Shown piece by piece: positions 5,688 through 10,112 of a DNA stretch of 10,112 bases. This DNA is from Lentimicrobiaceae bacterium (GTDB lineage Bacteria; Bacteroidota; Bacteroidia; Bacteroidales; WCHB1-69). The DNA lies in the NCBI GenBank assembly GCA_009776395.1, contig WRNX01000045.1, positions 1-10,112 of the forward strand. The letters run 5' to 3'. Position 1 is the first letter of the stretch; each line of letters starts with the position of its first letter. The position numbers were made by a program, and so were the translations under genes. The notes beneath the pieces are model-generated. The model did no database searches. It was given only the letters and a program-made list of their open reading frames with translations, and had not been told where the DNA came from.

Positions 5688-6932
5688 ATGTCACAAAAAT
5701 TAAATTTGAATTTATCGGAAAAAATGTATGCCGATGCGTTAAATATTATTCCGGGAGCAGTTTTAGGAATTAGAAGACCTTATAATTTTGTACCGGGCGA
5801 ATATCCCATCTTCTTTGAAAATGGGAAAGGAGGTAGAGTTACCGATGTGGATGGCAACGAATACATAGACTTTTTATGTGCTTATGGTCCCATCATCATT
5901 GGATATCGTGAAGAAGAGATTGATAATGCAGTAATGGAACAGATGAAAACTAAGGGGTTCTGCTTTTCATTAACACAGCCTGTTCAAAACAGATTGGCTG
6001 AGAAAATGATAGAGCTAATACCTTCGGCTGAAATGGCAGTTTTTGTAAAAACAGGCTCTGATGCTACTACAACCGCTATTAGAGTGGCTCGTGGCGCCAC
6101 GGAAAGAACTAAAATTGTACGCTGCGGTTATCACGGATGGCACGACTGGTGCGTGGAAGTAAAAGGCGGAATTCCGAAAAAACTCTATGAAGACGTCTAT
6201 GAATTTCATTACAACGACCTTGATGGACTTGAAGATATCATGAAACTTCATGGAGATGATATGGCCGCTATTATTGTTACCCCTGTTGGTCATCCGCTTG
6301 GCGACAAGGTGCAAGAACCAAAACCAGGATTTTTGAAAGGCGTAAAAGAGATTGCTGAAAAATACGGAACAGTTCTTATTTTTGATGAAATTAGAAGCGG
6401 TTTTCGCGTAGATATTGGAGGCGCTCAAAAACATTACGGCGTTACACCCCATCTGTCTGTGTTTGGAAAAGCAATGGCAAACGGATACCCCATTGGTGCT
6501 GTGGTAGGGAAAAAAGAGATTATGAAAGTGCTGGCAGACAAAGTTTTCTTGTCCTCAACATTCTTTCCTAACAGTATGGAACAAATTGCTTCTCTAAAAA
6601 CTATTGAGATTCTTGAACGAGATAATATTTTAGAGTGCATTCGTAAAAAAGGAGAGTTCTTTGGAAAACTTGTAGAGGATGTTGTAAAAAATTCCGGTTA
6701 CGATGTAGAATTTTCAGGCGCTCCGTTAATGCCATTCATCACTTTTAATAAAGATAAAGATGGACTTTATAAGAAATTACGTCCTGCATTTTACGCTGAA
6801 CTCATTCGCCGTAAAGTTTTTCTACAACCTTTCCATCACGGATATGTTTGTTATCGCCATACCGAAGAGGATTTAAGATATTCTGCAAATATGATTGCGG
6901 AAGCGTTTGATGAGTTGAAAAAATACTCATAA
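5688..6932 (+). CDS. Class III PLP aminotransferase, probable acyl-CoA beta-transaminase (Kat-like)
   Basis: A fold-type I PLP enzyme of 414 residues in the glutamate-1-semialdehyde-mutase-like branch of class III aminotransferases. Visible elements are the phosphate-binding region KTGSDATTTAIR (121-132), the ring-stacking GYHGWHDW (147-154), IFDEIRSGFR (231-240) with Asp233 for the pyridine nitrogen, and the Schiff-base lysine Lys261 in FGKAMANGYPIGAVVG (259-274). HemL is unlikely because its GKIIGGGLPVGAYGG-type lysine region is not matched. An enzyme of this branch, Kat, is known from an uncultured anaerobe. It converts 3-aminobutyryl-CoA plus 2-oxoglutarate to acetoacetyl-CoA plus glutamate, replacing the ammonia lyase Kal in lysine fermentation. 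The CoA-transferase subunit 29 bp upstream supports the same role here. Other beta-amino-acid or amino-sugar aminotransferase activities remain possible. The class III assignment is firm; Kat function is inferred from context and family resemblance. Confidence 0.85.
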   Translation: MSQKLNLNLSEKMYADALNIIPGAVLGIRRPYNFVPGEYPIFFENGKGGRVTDVDGNEYIDFLCAYGPIIIGYREEEIDNAVMEQMKTKGFCFSLTQPVQNRLAEKMIELIPSAEMAVFVKTGSDATTTAIRVARGATERTKIVRCGYHGWHDWCVEVKGGIPKKLYEDVYEFHYNDLDGLEDIMKLHGDDMAAIIVTPVGHPLGDKVQEPKPGFLKGVKEIAEKYGTVLIFDEIRSGFRVDIGGAQKHYGVTPHLSVFGKAMANGYPIGAVVGKKEIMKVLADKVFLSSTFFPNSMEQIASLKTIEILERDNILECIRKKGEFFGKLVEDVVKNSGYDVEFSGAPLMPFITFNKDKDGLYKKLRPAFYAELIRRKVFLQPFHHGYVCYRHTEEDLRYSANMIAEAFDELKKYS

Positions 6933-6949
6933 TTCCTTGACCTGATATT

Positions 6950-7144
6950 GGTACTACTTTTTTTACGTTCTTTTTCCTGACTTTGACGGTCTTCTCCTTT
7001 TTGCACTGCAAATGGCAGTTGATTAATAGCGAGTTATCGTTTATAAATTTTCAACTTGATTTGTAGTGAACGGGCTGTAATTAACGATGCTGAAAATCAT
7101 GCACTTGCAATCAAAAACCGTCAAAGTCGGGAGTAAGTATTACC
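6950..7144. repeat. Nested imperfect inverted-repeat element, possible MITE or IS remnant
   Basis: The 232-bp gap between the convergent kat and hydG genes has no coding frame but holds a striking palindrome. The inner arms are TCCTGACTTTGACGGT (6975-6990) and ACCGTCAAAGTCGGGA (7117-7132), complementary at 15 of 16 positions. The outer arms are GGTACTACTT (6950-6959) and AAGTATTACC (7135-7144), 9 of 10. Further inside, TTTTTGCACTGCAAATG (6998-7014) partly pairs with the stretch ending CTTGCAATCAAAAA (7104-7117). The spacing between arms differs on the two sides, so symmetry is imperfect. This fits a small non-autonomous transposable element or IS relic, or a long folded RNA between convergent genes. 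I see no transposase fragment and no clear target-site duplication. Confidence 0.5.
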
Positions 7145-7164
7145 GAAATGTTTTTTATTTTTAT

Positions 7165-8553
7165 CTAAAAATAACAATCCCTTTTCCCATCATTTATCGC
7201 ATTCAATTCTTCTATAATTTTATCTTTCACTTTTGATTCGGGCATTTGCGAAAGCATTTTTTCTATTAAAGTGAGTCCTTTTTGACGGGTTTCTTCACCT
7301 GCAAAATCATACAAATATTCTTTGAAAGAGAACAAGGCGTTGGGAAAACAAAACTGTTTGATTAGTCCGGGTTTTGCCAAATCCATAAAGTCTGCCCCTA
7401 CCCTGCCGTGCCGGTAACAACCCGTGCAAAACGAAGGAATATACTCACAATCAATCATTCCGGATATCACTTCTTCCAACGAGCGGTGGTCGCCCAATGC
7501 AAACTGACTGCCCGATTTATCAGCCACATGACTGTATGCACCCGGATTGGTTCTGGAACCCGCAGAAATTTGACTGATACCGTAATTAAAGAGTTCCGTG
7601 CGTAATTCATCACTCTCTCGTGTACTCAAAATAATTCCAGTATAAGGCAATGCAATGCGAATGATAGCGATGATTTTCTTGAAGTTATCGTCAGAAACTT
7701 TGTGGGGAATATTTTCAGGCAGTGGGGCACCCTCTGCCGGCTCAATTCTCGGAAAACTAATGGTATGCGGTCCGCAACCAAACCTCTTTTCCAAATCTTT
7801 GGCATGCTCCATCAAAGCGAGAATCTCGAACCGGTAATCTGCCAAACCGAACAAAACGCCCAAACCTACATCGGGAATACCCGCTTCCATAGCGCGGTGC
7901 ATCACATTTAACCGATACAGATAGTCGCTTTTAGGCGTATCTTCCGGATGATACTCTTTATACAGAACAGGATCGTAAGTCTCTTGAAAACAAACATAAG
8001 TACCAATTTTTTCTTTTGATAACCGGTGAAACTCTTCCACCGTCATGGGTGCTAATTCCACATTGATTCTTCTAATATTGTCTTTTCCAACCTGAATGGC
8101 ATATACCCTGCGAATCGCTTCGCACACATACCGGATGTCGTTTCTGGGTGATTCTCCGCAAATTAACAAAATACGTTTGTGCCCATCTTTGAGCAACATT
8201 CTGGCTTCCTGTTCAATTTCATCCATATTGAGCACTTTGCGTACCAAATGTTTATTGGCTCGACGAAATGCGCAATACACACAGTTGTTTACACACACAT
8301 TACCCGTATAAAGTGGAGCAAAAAGCACCAAACGCTTTCCGTAAATCTCTTCTTTTACATACTTGGCAACCTCCATAATTTTTTTTATTTTATCAGGATC
8401 TTGCACCCGAAGCAATGCGGATACCTCCTCCAAATCAAGCCCTTGCAGTTGGTGGGCTTTTTCTAAAATGGAGTTTAATTCTTCGTTAGAGGGTTCGTTT
8501 CCTTCCAACAAGCGAAACAGTTTTTCGCGGTCAATAGTAAATAAGTTGTTCAT
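7165..8553 (-). CDS. hydG: [FeFe]-hydrogenase H-cluster maturase HydG (radical SAM tyrosine lyase)
   Basis: HydG cleaves tyrosine to p-cresol and dehydroglycine and turns the latter into the CO and CN ligands of the [FeFe]-hydrogenase H-cluster. From the ATG at 8553 the protein has 462 residues, normal for HydG. The radical-SAM cluster motif CX3CX2C is NVCVNNCVYCAFR (Cys87, Cys91, Cys94). The C-terminal auxiliary cluster motif CX2CX22C is present exactly (Cys376, Cys379, Cys402, within FCTGCYRHGRVGADFM and onward). This separates HydG from the related thiamine enzyme ThiH, which lacks it. Other HydG-like stretches are ICGESPR, FQETYDP and SAGSRTNPGAY. A TTG three codons upstream (8562) could start the frame but ATG is preferred. 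hydE, hydF and the hydrogenase genes are not in the window; murA lies 91 bp upstream on the same strand. Confidence 0.95.
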   Translation of the reverse strand: MNNLFTIDREKLFRLLEGNEPSNEELNSILEKAHQLQGLDLEEVSALLRVQDPDKIKKIMEVAKYVKEEIYGKRLVLFAPLYTGNVCVNNCVYCAFRRANKHLVRKVLNMDEIEQEARMLLKDGHKRILLICGESPRNDIRYVCEAIRRVYAIQVGKDNIRRINVELAPMTVEEFHRLSKEKIGTYVCFQETYDPVLYKEYHPEDTPKSDYLYRLNVMHRAMEAGIPDVGLGVLFGLADYRFEILALMEHAKDLEKRFGCGPHTISFPRIEPAEGAPLPENIPHKVSDDNFKKIIAIIRIALPYTGIILSTRESDELRTELFNYGISQISAGSRTNPGAYSHVADKSGSQFALGDHRSLEEVISGMIDCEYIPSFCTGCYRHGRVGADFMDLAKPGLIKQFCFPNALFSFKEYLYDFAGEETRQKGLTLIEKMLSQMPESKVKDKIIEELNAINDGKRDCYF

Positions 8554-8620
8554 AGTAATCAATGTTATGGAAATTCCAAATAATTAATTTTTAACCAATG
8601 TTTTTTCATTTTTTTATAAA

Positions 8621-8635
8621 ATAATGAATCATTAT
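8621..8635. repeat. Short palindrome between murA and hydG
   Basis: ATAATGA (8621-8627) and TCATTAT (8629-8635) form a perfect 7-bp inverted repeat around a single base. It lies 9 bp after the murA stop codon and on the minus strand is followed by TTTTATAAAAAAA. It could be a weak terminator for murA or an operator, but it is AT-only apart from two pairs. The rest of the gap 8554-8644 shows no clear promoter. Confidence 0.3.
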
Positions 8636-8644
8636 CCCGTTTCC

Positions 8645-9949
8645 TTATTCCGCCTCAATCTTCGCTCCCAGCGCATTCAATCTTTCTACAATGTTTTGAT
8701 AGCCCCTGTCAATCTGTTCCACATTTTGAATGGTGCTTTCACCTTTGGCAGATAATGCGGCAATTAACAATGCTACACCCGCTCTTATATCCGGTGAGGA
8801 CATATTAGTAGCACGAAGTTGTTTTTGGTGGTTAAGTCCGTTAACTAAAACGCGATGTGGGTCGCATAAGGTAATTTGCGCACCCATATTTTGCAAGTGA
8901 TCCACAAAAAACAACCGGCTTTCAAACATCTTTTGATGAATCAACACACTGCCTTTTGCCTGTACAGCCGTTACCAACGCAATGCTGATGAGGTCTGGGG
9001 TAAAGCCTGGCCACGGCGCATCGCTGATGGTAAGGATAGAACCATCTAACTGATTTGCAATTTTGTAGTGTTCTAATTTGGGTATAAAAATATCGTCTTC
9101 TTTTATCTGTACCGGTATTCCCAATTTTGAAAAAGTGTAAGGGATGTTTCCCAAATGTTTACATGCACAATTCTTTATAGTTAATGCAGAGCGATTGAGG
9201 GCAGCCATCCCGATAAAACTTCCAATCTCTATCATATCGGGGAGAATGGTATGTTCGCAACCGTGCAAAGTTTCCACACCTTCAATATTTAACAGGTTGG
9301 AACCTATGCCGTTTATTTTTGCTCCCATTTTATTGAGCATCGTGCACAGTTGAAAAAGATAAGGCTCACAGGCAGCATTGAAAATGGTGGTTGGGCCTTT
9401 TGCCAATACCGCAGCCATCACAATGTTGGCAGTACCGGTTACGGAGGCTTCATTCAACAACATATAACTGCCGGTTAATTGTTTGGCAGAGAGTTCATAA
9501 ATATTCTCTTTTTCAAGATGTTTGAATTTTGCTCCTAACTTAAAAAAACCTTCAAAATGGGTGGTCAATGGGCGTCTTCCAATTTTATCTCCGCCGGGTG
9601 TGGCAGCGTATGCTTTCCCAAATCGCCCTAACAGCGGTCCGATAATCATGATAGAAGCCCGAATAATACTCGATAATTGTAAAAACTTTTGAGATTTTAT
9701 AAAATCGAAATGAATCTCTTTTGCTTGAAATTTGTACTCATGTTCCGAAATTTTTGTAACCTCCACTCCCATAGAAGCCAACACCTCCATCAATCTTACC
9801 ACATCCAAAATGTTAGGAATGTTTTTGATAATTACCGGTTCTTGAGTTAATAATGCGGCGCAGATAACTTGCAGTGCTTCATTTTTTGCACCTTGCGGAA
9901 CAATTTCGCCTTTGAGTTCGTGTCCGCCTTGAATGATAAATTTTGACAT
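8645..9949 (-). CDS. murA: UDP-N-acetylglucosamine 1-carboxyvinyltransferase MurA
   Basis: Catalyses the first committed step of peptidoglycan synthesis, transferring enolpyruvate from PEP to UDP-GlcNAc in the cytosol. The 434 residues cover the whole EPSP-synthase-like fold. Landmarks are the N-terminal GAKNEAL with Lys22-Asn23 (20-26), the catalytic loop PGGDKIGRRP (118-127), the APWPGFTPDL block with Asp319 (311-320), and the C-terminal SPDIRAG (385-391). In the catalytic loop Asp121 stands where most MurA enzymes, including E. coli, have the Cys alkylated by fosfomycin. Asp-type MurA is known to be active and fosfomycin-insensitive, and it occurs in several phyla. The start at 9949 fits the family N-terminus (M-x-K-F-x-I-x-G). 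A partial gene ends 24 bp upstream on the same strand, so an operon is likely. Confidence 0.96.
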   Translation of the reverse strand: MSKFIIQGGHELKGEIVPQGAKNEALQVICAALLTQEPVIIKNIPNILDVVRLMEVLASMGVEVTKISEHEYKFQAKEIHFDFIKSQKFLQLSSIIRASIMIIGPLLGRFGKAYAATPGGDKIGRRPLTTHFEGFFKLGAKFKHLEKENIYELSAKQLTGSYMLLNEASVTGTANIVMAAVLAKGPTTIFNAACEPYLFQLCTMLNKMGAKINGIGSNLLNIEGVETLHGCEHTILPDMIEIGSFIGMAALNRSALTIKNCACKHLGNIPYTFSKLGIPVQIKEDDIFIPKLEHYKIANQLDGSILTISDAPWPGFTPDLISIALVTAVQAKGSVLIHQKMFESRLFFVDHLQNMGAQITLCDPHRVLVNGLNHQKQLRATNMSSPDIRAGVALLIAALSAKGESTIQNVEQIDRGYQNIVERLNALGAKIEAE

Positions 9950-9973
9950 AAAATAAAATATTGTGGTACATTT

Positions 9974-10112
9974 TTACAACAATTCTATGTTGAAATTATA
10001 CGGATCTGATATAAAAAGTTCAATCCATTGTGCTAATTTACAAAAATCCGAACTCTCATGTTGTAATAATGCCGAAAATAAACGTTTAAAATCAGTATCC
10101 TGCATTGAATTG
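9974..10112 (-). CDS. Partial CDS upstream of murA, C-terminal end, unrecognised
   Basis: On the minus strand an open frame enters from the window edge and ends at TAA 9976-9974 after 45 visible residues (QDTDFKRLFSALLQHESSDF, then CKLAQWIELFISDPYNFNIELL). The segment looks soluble and helical, with an amphipathic W-I-E-L-F stretch; I do not recognise a family. Its stop is 24 bp before the murA start, suggesting co-transcription. An ATG occurs two codons from the window edge, so a very short protein cannot be excluded, but a longer gene running off the window is more likely. Confidence 0.5.
   Translation of the reverse strand, partial: NSMQDTDFKRLFSALLQHESSDFCKLAQWIELFISDPYNFNIELL

Noticed and set aside
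5688..6932. Glutamate-1-semialdehyde aminomutase (HemL)
   Set aside because: The overall branch is similar, but the region around the Schiff-base lysine (FGKAMANGYPIGAVVG) differs from HemL and the gene is paired with a CoA-transferase subunit, not with haem synthesis genes.
7165..8553. ThiH (thiamine tyrosine lyase)
   Set aside because: The C-terminal CX2CX22C auxiliary cluster motif is present, which marks HydG and is absent in ThiH.
8554..8562. TTG start of hydG three codons upstream
   Set aside because: An ATG at 8551-8553 is available at a suitable place and no ribosome binding site favours the TTG.

Overview
The window reads as a piece of a chromosome from an AT-rich, strictly anaerobic member of the Bacteroidetes (Bacteroidota), probably an amino-acid fermenter. 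The evidence is the Bacteroidetes-like DnaA, MurA and guanine deaminase proteins, TAnnTTTG-type (-7) promoter boxes, weak or absent Shine-Dalgarno sequences, an [FeFe]-hydrogenase maturase (HydG), and a CoA-transferase subunit paired with an acyl-CoA-type aminotransferase. I see no phage, plasmid, CRISPR, tRNA or rRNA gene. The species is not identifiable from the window.

Layout. 1-67: last 21 codons of a membrane protein, probably an MntP-type manganese exporter (+). 94-468: a stand-alone riboflavin kinase domain (-), without the FMN adenylyltransferase half normally fused to it in bacteria. 469-698: very AT-rich gap upstream of dnaA. 699-2162: dnaA (+). 2327-3787: guaD-like guanine deaminase followed 18 bp later by a nucleoside-recognition (GATE-domain) membrane protein, a likely purine salvage pair (+). 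3805-4938: a MacA/HlyD-type efflux adaptor (-) with no pump or outer-membrane partner in view. 5011-6932: divergently from it, an AtoD-type CoA-transferase subunit A and a class III aminotransferase resembling the acyl-CoA beta-transaminase Kat of lysine fermenters (+). 6933-7164: non-coding gap holding a nested, imperfect inverted repeat of about 195 bp. 7165-8553: hydG (-). 8645-9949: murA (-), with Asp in place of the catalytic Cys. 9974-10112: the C-terminal end of an unrecognised protein just upstream of murA (-).

How the genes fit. The most informative block is atoD-kat. In lysine fermentation 3-aminobutyryl-CoA must be deaminated and acetoacetate must be activated by CoA transfer. A transaminase making acetoacetyl-CoA plus a CoA-transferase subunit covers both steps, but the catalytic B subunit (AtoA) is absent here. 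HydG, two genes away, shows that the cell makes [FeFe]-hydrogenase and so can release reducing equivalents as H2, which fits amino-acid fermentation. dnaA, murA, ribK and guaD are housekeeping.

The main items for a second look are the kinase-only riboflavin kinase, the Kat-like enzyme next to an orphan AtoD, the inverted-repeat element between kat and hydG, the 7-bp tandem repeats in opposite orientation at 3795-3815 and 5665-5681, and the altered DnaA P-loop. I found no clearly new multi-gene system; the novelty candidates are modest.
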